Below are positions 1-21,295 of a DNA stretch of 64,000 bases, piece after piece. The DNA lies in NCBI RefSeq assembly GCF_018320785.1, contig NC_054867.1, forward strand, positions 31,003,855 through 31,067,854, in the 5' to 3' direction. The position numbers and the translations under genes are program-made. The stretch comes from Cheilinus undulatus. Its lineage: Eukaryota > Chordata > Actinopteri > Labriformes > Labridae. Numbering within the stretch: the first letter of the stretch is position 1; every line of letters begins with the position of its first letter. Under the pieces are notes generated by a model, which saw only the letters and a list, made by a program, of their open reading frames with translations, had not been told where the DNA came from and searched no databases.

Positions 1-260
1 TTTTAAATAAAGTATACTTTTCATTAAAAACAAAGAAACATAGTCATGCTTTATGTCATTTGCAGTAGTTGCCAATGAAAAACAGTGGGTAGTAAAACTG
101 GTGGCCCACTAGGGGTGTAATTTTTCACCTGTCTTTTTTAACAAACAGAAATGACTGCTTTTCTAAAAGGGCGATCCTGTGAAACTTCTTTACAGTTTGA
201 CCCTTTCCCATTTGTATCATTTTGTGAGCTGAAACTTTCTAATTTTAAAACATTGCATAC

Positions 261-10946
<10,686 letters not shown>

Positions 10947-11310
10947 GATGGCTCTTTACTGCAAAAGGGGAGACAAGACAATAGTGATGACTGCTATGAT
11001 ATCTATGAAATGCTCTACCATTAGGATTTGTTTTAAAAAAACTTTCTGTTTTTTGTTCTTTCCTTTGACAAATACAAAGGCTGATTTACCTTGGCTGACA
11101 CCAGGTGAGCAGGGTTTTTTTGGCACGTTTCAGTGCAGACTTCTAAAAAACAGAAGAAAAGATGTCAAGTTCCCAAAAGCATCACATTTTTTTTCATCCA
11201 AGAGATTTAAAAAATGACTGGAATTTCCTTCACAAGATGAAATCTAATGACACTAAATACATGTCAGCCACTCAGAAACTCACCTTTGCTGGGGGCCTCT
11301 CCTTGCTGGA
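10947..11310 (-). other. Gene A 5' untranslated exons
   Basis: Two non-coding exons precede the ATG exon. Exon 1 ends at 11284, before a GTGAG donor, and probably starts near 11300-11310 judging from the TATA box. Exon 2 spans 11100-11152, between a TTTTTTAG acceptor and a GTAAAT donor. The third exon starts at 10958 after TTTTGCAG, 12 bases before the ATG. Two leader exons followed by a coding third exon is the usual vertebrate sarcomeric MYH arrangement, and genes B and C have it too. The transcription start is inferred. Confidence 0.7.
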
Positions 11311-11324
11311 GGTTGGCTGTGCCC

Positions 11325-11338
11325 TTTATATATATATA
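11325..11338 (-). promoter_or_regulatory. Gene A TATA box
   Basis: The stretch reads as alternating TATATATATATAAA on the minus strand, about 25-40 bases upstream of the leader exon that ends at 11284. Just upstream on the gene's strand are a CACGTG E-box (near 11358-11363) and a CAGATG E-box (near 11384-11389), candidate bHLH/MyoD-type sites. The position relative to the leader exon supports a core promoter; factor binding is inference. Confidence 0.65.
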
Positions 11339-14300
11339 GAGTGATGGGAGCCTATCACACGTGTTCTTCTGTATTTGGTCATGCCATCTGGTATATTGCT
11401 TGTGCGTTTGTTGTTTCCTCTGGCTGTCACATCACACAGATTAGGATGTCTTCTGTGTCTGATAACTGACAGACTCAAAATTGATTTGTAAGAGAAATTT
11501 TGTAGAAATATTCCTCTCAGTGAGATAACTTAGGCAGTTGATTTGCTTGTAAAGTAAACTTGAGAAATTGTTGTCATATATTTTGGAGATGGGACAATCA
11601 TTCTCAAGTGAAACTGCACATTTATTTCTCAGTTTTTAAAGAGTATTTAAAGTTCATTGCATGCTGTTGTGAACTCAGTTTTGAGATGGAAATGATTCTG
11701 ATGCAAATATAAAAGATATGTGAGGTCGGTTCAGGTCTTGCTCATGGTTTAGTTAGTTTACAAGCAGTCCAAAAGAGTGACTAATGTGCCTTTTTAATGT
11801 TCCCTGGCACAACAGGAGACCCTTGCTATGCTTTGGAGGTGGTTTGAAAAGTCACTGATATATTGTTTCAGAGTCCATACAAGTCAGACATTATTAAAAA
11901 ATAAGAAGAGAGTGCCAGTGAGCTTTAAAGAAAAGGAGGGATTGCCAAGGGATTATTTCTCAGAACAGTGCCAACAGCTGTTCTTATTCTCTCTCTTGAG
12001 GGACCCACAAGGGAGGCTGAGACAGTACCTAAATGTGGAGCTTACTGAGTGATGGATTCCAACTCTCATGTTTTACAAACCACCCACCATGACATTTTTT
12101 GTGTGTGTATGTGAGTTTTGTGTGGAAGTATGCAATTTATGATGGGAAAAGAAGATTTATATAAAAGACTAACAGATGCACATGTAACCAGGCAGTTTCA
12201 TTAAGAACTTGGCACAGAGCTTAGAAAGTTTGAAAATGTGGGTAGACATCCATTAGGCACTGTTTCCAACAGGCAGTGTCTTCTTACCACAGTGAATAGG
12301 AAGAAGAAATTCTAAAGTGGTTACCAGCGAGATATAATGGGCCTCTGTCTTCAGTGTTACATGATATCTGCTCCGTAATCTTCTGTCTTATTAGGGCAAA
12401 ACTCAAATATAGCATCAGGCTTGAGGTGATGCTCTGACCAAATGCCAAATTCTCAAGTGGCTTATTGTATTTGTGTGGCCTTTGATCTCCGTCTGACAGT
12501 TTCGCCATTTGTCAAGCAGAAACAACTGGATGCTGGAAAACAAACGTAGGTGAGAGTTGAGTAACATTCCAGTCTGCCAGCTGGCAACAAAGAGAATGGA
12601 TATACATATACAGTAACAGTTGCATCCATTTTTAACATGTAAGTACAAATATTTTAAGAATATTTCAAGGCTGTTAAGAATGTCTTGAAGTTGAACTTGT
12701 AATTTTGTATTATTAATGTATAATTATTTTATTGATTCTACAGAAAGGTGTTGATTTAGTTGTGTTTTAGACTTGTTGTGTAAATTAGTAATGATCTATG
12801 CTCTCATTTTGTGGCAACTATATGCTGTGGTTGGGCAGTCAGTCAGACTATTTGGAATTGCACTTGTGGTTTTTCTCATTTGGTAAATATTTTGAAGCTT
12901 TTTGCACATGTAACTATTTTCATTAAAAAAGGATACTAAGCTTGCTATCTGTGACTCTACAGTCTTGAGGTCCTCTTATCTAATTTGCTGTAGGATTTGC
13001 TCTAAAAAACGTTGGCAGTTTTATATTCATGTCTAAAGACTTCCTTTATTATTGTCCATCAGCCTATTAAAGCATTTTCAGTTAAAGCTGAACATAAAAA
13101 CTAATGAATACTGTCAAAGATTTGTTTTTGCAATAAGGTTTATGGTCAAAAAAAGGTCCCAGCTTCAGATTTTGACTGCTGCCTCTTGCCCATCTTAGTA
13201 GCTCTTCTGGGATTAGGGCGTGAGGAGGCGAGAAGCGTGTGGGGTATAGAGTGTGTGTGTGGGCGTCAGGACTGCACGGGTTGCTGTCAGTTTCTTGTGG
13301 TGCTAATGACTGTCACAAGTCACAAGGATGTGTGTGCACCAGTGTTGGTTCGGAGGGTCACTGCCATCTTATAAACACCAAAGGGAGCCTCAAGTTGCAA
13401 AGGTGCAAACATGCTGCTTATGTTACCATCTTCTCTATCATCACCACCTTCTGGTGCTGTAACAGAGCAAAATCCCCTACTCATACTCAATGCATGATTT
13501 AACTGGAAGTTGTATGTTCTGACATGAATTATTATAAGAAATTATAAAACATGTTTAGATGAATTGTCTTCAAGTATGTTTTGTCTCCTACAGTTCATGA
13601 GGGCAAGTCTGAATCTATCCCACCATGCCTTGGACAGATGGCAGGGCAACACCCCGGAGAGTCCATCTGAATTCTTTACAAACATGGTATGAGTTAATTA
13701 CACATCCACATATTTACAAGGAAAATTGTATTTATACTCTGAGGTACCAAAATGTCAGCGCTTTGCTGAACTCAAAATAACTGATTAATAGCAACTTACT
13801 GTGAGCTGAGATAAATGCTAAATCAAGACTTTACTTAATACCTGTTGTATTGTTTTCCAAAGTATGTTTTGATTTTTAAAACTAAAATAAAACCTGTACC
13901 ACCAGCCCCAGCATCATGTTACAAGTCAGTTGGGTGTCACCAACTACTGTATAATAGTTACCTCAAGTAATGCAAGCAGCACAGACATATTAAATGCCAT
14001 TAATGAATTAACTCATGCATCAGTGGCCTGTCTGACCCAAGGGTGGCATAATAACTATAGCAGTGATGTTTCTAATAGAAAGGCACCCTAGCCAGCATTG
14101 CATTAGCATTGCTGTTTTAAAGCTTGAAAACATCTGTATTAAAATAGTGCCCCTTTAAACATTTTCACATCACAGCTTTAATCTTTCTTCTGTTGCACAT
14201 TTACTTGAAATGTGGTATAGATTTAAAACACACTGGAGCCCACTTCTTATCCAAAGCTACAGAAAACTGTTTGTACTGTTTGTTTTACATCATCATACCC

Positions 14301-14698
14301 AGATGGCACACATAAATAGATTGTGTCCTTTTGAACCTTCTCATAATAAGCAATTAAAGAAAGGTTAACCCTTTAAATACACAGTCAACATTTTGTATCT
14401 ATTTCAAATTTGCTAAATCACTTTTTGTCACCAATCAAGAAAACAAACAAACAAAGAGAGAACTCAACATCAGAATGATGTCTTATTGTTTCTCATCTAC
14501 AGGGTACAAGAAGAAGAAGAAGAGGCAGAGAAGAAGTAGAAGAAGAGAGGAGACCTGAGTAAGAGCAGCCATTAGTACATGTCAACCAAAATCAGATATT
14601 TAAAGGAAAGCACTAAATGAAAGTGTTTCATATCAGTTCAATGTAATTTATTTCAAAGATACACTTTAAGTCTTTAGTTTAAAGAAATTAGTCATGAC
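11339..14698. other. Gene-free stretch upstream of gene A
   Basis: I recognise no gene here. The sequence is AT-rich and the open frames are short and unlike known proteins. A purine-rich GAA-type microsatellite lies at about 14506-14553. Any distal enhancers shared by divergent genes A and B would lie here or in 21.3-26.1 kb, but none can be identified by eye. Confidence 0.5.
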
Positions 14699-15244
14699 CA
14701 GGGTTCCTGGAGATCCTTTGAGTTTTCAAATTTAAGGCCATAAAAATATAAAACCTGTATTGATTTAATTCAGCCTCCTGAGATGTGAGCTTTTCTTTGG
14801 AGTGCATTTTTGTTTGTCCTATCTAATAAGTGGGACTTGATGATTCTAAAACCTAAGCCCTAACATTGAACAGGACGTGGTTTTCACTCAAAGTGATGTC
14901 TGCATATGAGGACATCTTATCATTTTGAGTGTGTTTTGGCCTGTTGGTAGGGATTTGTTCCGTCAGTAAGGCCAGGTATTAACTTAATTTCCACAAAAAG
15001 TTCTGGAGGTCTTGGAAAATTCCCTTTAAAATGAGACTTCTAAACTAAACAAAATCCCCCCCAAATTCCCAAATAAATTTCAAAAACCCCCTTTAAAAAA
15101 TCCTTTAAAATGTCCTCAAATGTTTACCCAAATGTTTTAGTAAACTTTTCTGAAAACGCCTAAAGATGTATAATTTTCACCCACAATTCAATGAAAAATC
15201 CTAAAAGTTTTCAGGCAAAATCCCCAAAATTTCAACGCAGATTA

Positions 15245-15871
15245 TGTGAGGGAGATCACACAGGGTCTTTACTGAGTTTGATCAGTCAGTGCAGTGCCAG
15301 GTGCATGTGAGCTGATGGCTCCTGATTGTGGCCAGGTGTGGCAGTGCCAGGTGTCTGCGTGAGCTGATGGCTCCTGATTGTGGCCAGGTGTGGAAAGCCT
15401 ACTTATACTCCTGGTTTTCAGCTCTCAGTGCTGACTCATTACCTCACCTTCAGAGCTAGTGAGCGCATCTCCTTGTGTCTTCCTGTGTTTAGTGAGAGTT
15501 TGCACAAACATAACTGACAACTTACCTGAGTATATTATCTGGGATTTACCAGCTGAAGTGGTTTAGTGCTGGAGGCCTTTGCCCAGTCCTTTTGTTTAAT
15601 TTAAGACTAGTCTGGTGACCTTAGTGTTTCATTGGAGGAGGCTTTTCTTTCCCCTAAGAGCTTTGTTTCTAGTCAGCTGCTAGGCAGCGGTGGTTTTGTT
15701 CTCTTTTCTCAGTATTTATTTAGTTGGGGAGATTCTTAGTTCTGGTTGCTACCAATTTGGGTTCTCTCCCTTCCCTTTCCCAAATATCGCTTGCGATTTT
15801 AGTGGTTATCCTTCTGGGATAACTTTAAGAAACCCGGGTCCGCAATTGTGTCCCACTTCCCCATCCTGACA
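15245..15871 (+). repeat. 5' LTR
   Basis: The LTR runs from TGTGAGG to CTGACA. A TATA-like TTATAC at 15403-15408 lies 24-29 bases before TGACTCATT (15432-15440), the likely start of R. U3 contains a near-perfect tandem duplication (15291-15340 and 15341-15392, each starting GCAGTGCCAGGTG). It is aligned with the 3' LTR over its full length. Confidence 0.95.
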
Positions 15872-15881
15872 GAATGAGTCA
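15872..15881 (+). other. Putative self-priming primer-binding site
   Basis: One base after the LTR end, AATGAGTCA (15873-15881) is the exact reverse complement of TGACTCATT at 15432-15440, where the element's RNA should begin. A tRNA-type site beginning TGG at the LTR boundary is absent. In the Tf1/sushi group, reverse transcription is known to be self-primed by the RNA 5' end folding onto such a site. The gag ATG (15874-15876) lies within it. Confidence 0.65.
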
Positions 15882-16899
15882 TCCAATGGCGGACACAGCG
15901 GACCAATTGGCTAGTGATTCCAGTCTTTCTGAACTCACAAAGAGACTGGTCTTACAGGGACAGGCTATCACTGCACAAGGAGCTCTTTTGGGCTCTCACG
16001 AGCAAATGCTTAGTACGATTGCAGAGCAACAGGCTGCCCACGAAGACCTGCTTAAAGAAATACTTGCACGTATACCATCAGCAAGGCCAGTTTCAACACA
16101 AGCACAAACACCCCCAGTTCAAAGTCATAACCCTATAGTAGTTCAGGAAATCAAGCTGGCTACCCCAGCTCGCTACGACGGAAACCCAGGCAGATGTAAG
16201 GGATTCATCACCCAGTGTAGTCTTGTGTTTGAATTGCAACCCACTATGTTCACCACAGAAAGAGCTCGGATAGCATATATTATATCCCTGCTTTCAGATA
16301 AAGCCCTCTCTTGGGCTACAGCAGTGTGGGAGAGGCAGACTCCCATGTGTTTTGATGCAAACCTCTTTATGGCTGAAATGCGGAGGGTGTTCGATCATGA
16401 TGTTAGTGGCATGGAAGCAGGGAAACGTCTCACTGGCCTACGTCAGGGTCCTAACAGTGCGGCAGAATTTTCAGTTGAGTTTCGTACCTTAGCCGTAGAA
16501 TCTGGGTGGAATAGAGAAGCACTCACAACCACCTTTATCAATGCCTTATCAGAAAAAGTTAAAGATGAGTTGGCTTCTCGGGATATTCCCGATTCCCTGG
16601 AGGATTTGATCTCGTTGGCTATCCGTATTGACAACCGAATACGGGAACGCAAAAGAGAAAAAAAACTTTATCATGTCTACCCAGTGGGGGTGGGACAACA
16701 CGAGATTACTCGGGAAGAGCCAAGGCAGTTCCGAGGAAATACTAAGGAGGATGAACCTATGCAATTAGGGCACACACGGCTCACTGTGGCAGAGAGAGAG
16801 AGGCGTATGAAAAGTGGGGCCTGTCTTTACTGTGGTAAAACAGGTCACTTCATTCGAGCATGTCCCTTAAAGAAAGAAAATGTTCAGGGAAACGGGTAG
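15874..16899 (+). CDS. gag: Gypsy element Gag polyprotein
   Basis: The 341-residue structural protein of the retrotransposon is predicted to form the capsid and package element RNA. The middle region has the tryptophan- and leucine-rich look of Ty3/gypsy Gag capsid domains. Near residues 317-330 there is a single zinc knuckle of CX2CX4HX4C form ([14 protein letters not shown]). The start is the first ATG, three bases past the LTR. The frame ends at a TAG (16897-16899) and overlaps the pol frame, which is in the -1 frame. The coding frame is intact. Confidence 0.9.
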   Translation: MSHPMADTADQLASDSSLSELTKRLVLQGQAITAQGALLGSHEQMLSTIAEQQAAHEDLLKEILARIPSARPVSTQAQTPPVQSHNPIVVQEIKLATPARYDGNPGRCKGFITQCSLVFELQPTMFTTERARIAYIISLLSDKALSWATAVWERQTPMCFDANLFMAEMRRVFDHDVSGMEAGKRLTGLRQGPNSAAEFSVEFRTLAVESGWNREALTTTFINALSEKVKDELASRDIPDSLEDLISLAIRIDNRIRERKREKKLYHVYPVGVGQHEITREEPRQFRGNTKEDEPMQLGHTRLTVAERERRMKSGACLYCGKTGHFIRACPLKKENVQGNG

Positions 16900-19800
16900 A
16901 CTCGTCAGAACAGGGGGAGATCCTGGCGAGTATCAGTAACTCCCCACGGGTTGTAAATAACCACACCTCTCTGTGTCTTGAATTATCCTGTGGTAAGAAC
17001 AGATTCAATCTTCCAGCCTTTGTTGATTCAGGGGCAGCGGGTAATTTTATTGACTCCACCCTTGCCACAAGACTGAAACTACCTATTGCTCGGGTTCCTT
17101 GTCCTCTCAAAATCACAGCAGTTGATGGGCAACCCCTGGGTATTGGGAAAGTTGATAGAATTACCAACCCGATTTGGATTAGTATTGGCAGTCACACTGA
17201 GAGTTTACGTTTTTTTGTTATCGATGCACCTAAGTGTCCATTCATTTTGGGGCACCCCTGGCTTGAACAACATAATCCTCACATCAACTGGAGAACTGGG
17301 GAGGTGTTAAGTTGGGGTCCTGAATGTACATCTCACTCTGTTGGATCTAGCACCTTTCAGCTCAGCCCATTGTCCATTGAATCACCTATTGTAATGAGCT
17401 CTTCCCCGTCTGACCTTCCTAGTCCATTGAAGGAAGGCTTGTCTATTTCCTTATCTCCTCTAGACCTCTCGTCCTCTACTTCTGATTCCGTGACTCCTGG
17501 TGCCCTTGAGCCCTCAGCCCCTTCACCTGTGTCTATGTCCCCTCCTCTTCCTAGTGGGGTCCCCGCGGAGTATGCTGAACTTTCTGAAGTCTTTAACAAA
17601 CAGAAGGCCTCTGTTCTCCCTCCCCACAGGTCTTATGATTGTGCCATCAATCTTCTATCAGGAACCACACCCCCGAGGGGTCGCCTGTATTCCTTGTCAG
17701 GTCCTGAAACTGCTGCTATGACAGACTATATTGAGGAGGCTCTGGCTGCAGGTTTCATTCGCCCCTCAACCTCACCGGCAGGGGCTGGGTTTTTCTTCGT
17801 TGGGAAGAAAGATGGGGGGCTGAGACCCTGCATTGACTATCGGGGTCTAAATAAGATCACTGTTAAGAACCGCTACCCCCTTCCTCTTATGTCCACAGCA
17901 TTTGAGCGTCTCCAGGGTGCGTCCATTTTTACCAAATTGGACCTTAGAAATGCATACAACTTGGTGCGCATAAGAGAAGGGGATGAGTGGAAGACAGCTT
18001 TCAACACCCCCAGGGGGCATTATGAATATCTAGTCATGCCCTTTGGTCTGTCCAATGCCCCTGCAGTCTTCCAGGCATTAGTCAACGATGTCCTCAGAGA
18101 TATGCTGGAGCAATTTGTTTATGTGTACTTGGACGACATCCTCATTTTTTCGAAGACCTACCAAGAGCATGTGCTTCATGTGACACAGGTGCTACAGAGG
18201 TTGTTAGAGCATCATCTCTACGTCAAGGCTGAGAAATGTGTTTTCCATGCCTCTACTGTCCAATTTCTGGGGTATATTGTGTCCCAAGGCTGTGTTAGAA
18301 TGGACCCAAACAAGATCAAGGCAGTCTTAGAGTGGCCACAACCAGACTCTGCCAAACAGGTTCAGCGCTTCTTGGGTTTCACAAATTTCTATCGGCGGTT
18401 CATCAGGGGGTTCAGCTCGATTGCTGCCCCAATTTCAGCTTTAGCCAAGACTACCTCATCCAAGTTCAGTTGGCCCCCAGAGGCTCAGGAAGCCTTTGTT
18501 GAACTTAAGAGGAGATTTACAACTGCACCTGTTCTTACTCATCCAGACCCATCTCTACCTTTTGTAGTTGAGGTAGATGCCTCCAATGTAGGGGTTGGAG
18601 CTGTGTTGTCCCAACGTTCTCCTATAGACAAAAAACTTCACCCGTGCGCATTCTTTTCTCGGCGTCTCCTACCAGCGGAACAAAATTATGACGTTGGCAA
18701 CAAGGAGCTTTTGGCGGTGAAGTTGGCCTTGGAGGAGTGGCGCCATTGGCTGGAGGGTTCAGTGCATCCATTTCAGGTCTGGACAGATCATAAAAATCTG
18801 ACTTACATCCAGCAGGCCAGACGCCTGAACCCACGCCAGGCTCGATGGGCCCTGTTTTTTAACAGGTTTGACTTTGTGTTATCCTACCGCCCAGGCTCAA
18901 AGAATTCTAAGCCTGATGCACTCTCTCGCCGCTTTGATGGTTCAGACAGAGACAACTCTCTAGAGCCAATCATTCCTCTCTCTCGCATTTTGGCACCACT
19001 GACTTGGGAGATTGATGCAGTGGTTAAGGGTGCTCAGCAGCAAGAGCCAGACCCAGGAGGGGGTCCGCCAGATTGGCAATTTGTTCCTACTGGGGTACGC
19101 TCCCAGGTACTCCAGTGGGGCCACTCCTCTCGACTCACAAATCATCCTGGAGGCCGTCGCACCCTGGACTTTGTGAAGAGAAGATTCTGGTGGCCTCGAA
19201 TGGCGACTGATGTGCGTGACTTTGTGGCTGCTTGCACGGTTTGTGCACAGAACAAGATGTCACAGCATCCTCCAGCAGGCCTTCTCCGACCTCTACCAAT
19301 CCCTCATCGTCCTTGGTCACATGTAGCCCTCGATTTTGTTACTGGTTTACCCCAATCCAAGGGATTTACAGCAATCTTGGTGATTGTGGATAGATTTTCT
19401 AAAGCTGCCCACTTTATCCCCCTCCCTAAATTCCTTTCAGCCCTTGAGACAGCCAGGTTAGTAGTCCGGCATGTTTTTTGCCACCATGGCCTACCTCATG
19501 ACATTGTGTCGGATAGAGGCCCTCAGTTCGCTTCTCGCTTTTGGTAGGCATTCTGTTCCCTTATAGGTGCCTCTGCAAGCCTCTCATCAGGGTTCCACCC
19601 GGAGACCAATGGCCAGACGGAGCGTACGAACCAGTCACTAGAAAGGACACTACGTTGTTTGGTTTCCTCTAACCCCACTACTTGGAGTGATCAACTCCCC
19701 TGGGCTGAATACTCCTACAATACCCTGGTAAATGCATCCACTGGTCGTTCTCCTTTCGAGTGTCAGTTTGGATATCAGCCCCCGCTGTTCCCAGAGCAGG

Positions 19801-20393
19801 AGAGGGAGGTGAGTGTACCATCAGCAGAACAATTTATCCAACGCTGTCGGGCTACGTGGAGGCGGGTCCGTGCCTCACTTCAGCAATCAGCAAGTCAACA
19901 AAAGAAGTTTGCTGACCAGCATCGGCGCCAAGCACCCATGTATAGGGTTGGCCAAAGAGTGTGGCTCTCAACTAAGGACCTTCCCCTGCGGGTAGAGTCC
20001 CGTAAGCTGGCACAACGTTTTATTGGACCCTTCAAGATTATTCGGCGTATCAATCCTGTCGCCGTCCGTCTCCTGCTTCCCCGGTCCATGAGAATCCACC
20101 CCACATTCCATGTTTCCCGTCTCAAACCAGTCTACTCCAGTCCATTGGCTCCGGTGGAGAGACCACCACCTCCTCCCCGGATGGTTGGGGGCCAACCAGT
20201 CTACACTGTTCGCCGAATCTTAAACAGCCGTCGGGTAGGGCGTAGTGTGCAGTACCTTGTGGACTGGGAGGGTTATGGCCCAGAGGAGCGGGCTTGGGTG
20301 CCGGCTAGGGATATTCTTGATCCAGAGCTTATCAGAGAGTTCCGCCGCCAGCAGTCTAAGGACGTGGCAGGAACGTCAGGGATCGTTCCTTAG
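16860..20393 (+). pseudogene. pol: Gypsy element Pol polyprotein with one internal stop
   Basis: The frame is open from before 16860 to 20393 except for a TAG at 19545-19547. Domains in order: aspartic protease (DSGA, residues 56-59 from the 16860 ATG), reverse transcriptase (catalytic YLDD near 18126-18137), RNase H (VEVDAS near 18565) and integrase zinc finger (H-X6-H then CTVC, near 19120-19255). The integrase core has D in LDFVTG and D in SDRG, and after the stop the expected E in the TNGQTER region, about 35 residues on. A chromodomain (YLVDWEGYG, near 20260) closes the protein. Expression would need a -1 shift from gag. I found no canonical slippery heptamer in the 16840-16899 overlap. 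The stop separates the third catalytic residue and the chromodomain from the rest, so this copy is probably non-autonomous. Confidence 0.9.
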
Positions 20394-20402
20394 GGGGGGG
20401 GG
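20392..20402 (+). other. Polypurine tract of gypsy element
   Basis: An A followed by ten G residues lies directly after the pol stop and three bases before the 3' LTR, the expected position of the plus-strand primer tract. Confidence 0.8.
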
Positions 20403-20405
20403 CCC

Positions 20406-21032
20406 TGTGAGGGAGATCACAAAGGGGCCTTACTGAGTTTGATCAATCAGTGCAGTGCCAGGTGCGTGTGAGCTGATGGCTCCTGATTGTGGCCAGGTGT
20501 GGCAGTGCCAGGTGTCTGCGTGAGCTGATGGCTCCTGATTGTGGCCAGGTGTGGAAAGCCTACTTATACTCCTGGTTTTCAGCTCTCAGTGCTGACTCAT
20601 TACCTCACCTTCAGAGCTAGTGAGCGCATCTCCTTGTGTCTTCCTGTGTTTAGTGAGAGTTTGCACAAACATAACTGACAACTTACCTGAGTATATTATC
20701 TGGGATTTACCAGCTGAAGTGGTTTAGTGCTGGAGGCCTTTGCCCAGTCCTTTTGTTTAATTTAAGACTAGTCTGGTGACCTTAGTGTTTCATTGGAGGA
20801 GGCTTTTCTTTCCCCTAAGAGCTTTGTTTCTAGTCAGCTGCTAGGCAGCGGTGGTTTTGTTCTCTTTTCTCAGTATTTATTTAGTTGGGGAGATTCTTAG
20901 TTCTGGTTGCTACCAATTTGGGTTCTCTCCCTTCCCTTTCCCAAATATCGCTTGCGATTTTAGTGGTTATCCTTCTGGGATAACTTTAAGAAACCCGGGT
21001 CCGCAATTGTGTCCCACTTCCCCATCCTGACA
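20406..21032 (+). repeat. 3' LTR
   Basis: This 627-bp direct repeat of the 5' LTR has the same internal tandem duplication and ends in CTGACA before the GATTA target duplication. By eye only five bases differ from the 5' LTR, all in the first 61 positions. Confidence 0.95.
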
Positions 21033-21295
21033 GATTACTTAGACTTTTGTGGAAATGATGGACAATTCTCGCAAAAACTCTAGATAGGCCAAAATCGGAC
21101 AGTGTCCTCATATGTACAGACAGGGTCTCAGAAGGTTGAATTATTCTTTTTTGAGCATATCCTTGTTGGGTGTGTAATGATAAATATCACTTTGCCATAT
21201 ATAGATAGTAAAGAGGCATTTAATGTGCCAGAAATTTTCAAATTAGGGTTCGAAAAGGTCTTAAATTTGGTCGTTAAAAATGTGTAGGGACCCTG

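Larger units (their letters stand above)
15245..21032 (+). mobile_element. Ty3/gypsy chromovirus-type LTR retrotransposon (Tf1/sushi-like)
   Basis: This is a near-complete LTR retrotransposon of 5788 bp with two 627-bp LTRs (TG...CA ends) and a GATTA target duplication at 15240-15244 and 21033-21037. It has a gag frame, and a pol frame containing protease, reverse transcriptase, RNase H, integrase and a C-terminal chromodomain. A G-rich polypurine tract abuts the 3' LTR. Gene order PR-RT-RH-IN plus a chromodomain places it in the gypsy chromoviruses. The post-LTR sequence suggests Tf1/sushi-style self-priming. It is non-functional as read because of one in-frame stop in integrase. The LTRs differ at only 5 sites by eye, so insertion looks recent. 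Confidence 0.95.
14699..21295. mobile_element. Older hAT-like MITE split by the gypsy insertion
   Basis: The left end CAGGGTTCCTGGAG at 14699 matches, as an inverted repeat, the right end ending at 21295 (reverse complement CAGGGTCCCTACAC). Inner words are also mirrored: a TGCATATGAGGACA-like word near 14902 and its inverse near 21103, plus AAATTTAAGG/AAATTTAAGACC. The gypsy element with its own 5-bp duplication lies inside. I could not find a convincing 8-bp target duplication, so the outer limits are tentative. Confidence 0.5.

Noticed and set aside
14506..14553. CRISPR-like or coding repeat in the GAA-rich stretch
   Set aside because: Simple purine microsatellite with no spacer structure.
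15886..15905. tRNA-type primer-binding site (TGGCGGACA near 15887)
   Set aside because: It is 15 bases inside gag rather than at the LTR edge, and the LTR-adjacent 9-mer with perfect self-complementarity is the better candidate.
16840..16899. Slippery heptamer for the -1 gag-pol shift
   Set aside because: None of the positions fits the X XXY YYZ form in the gag frame; A-rich runs are present but not canonical.
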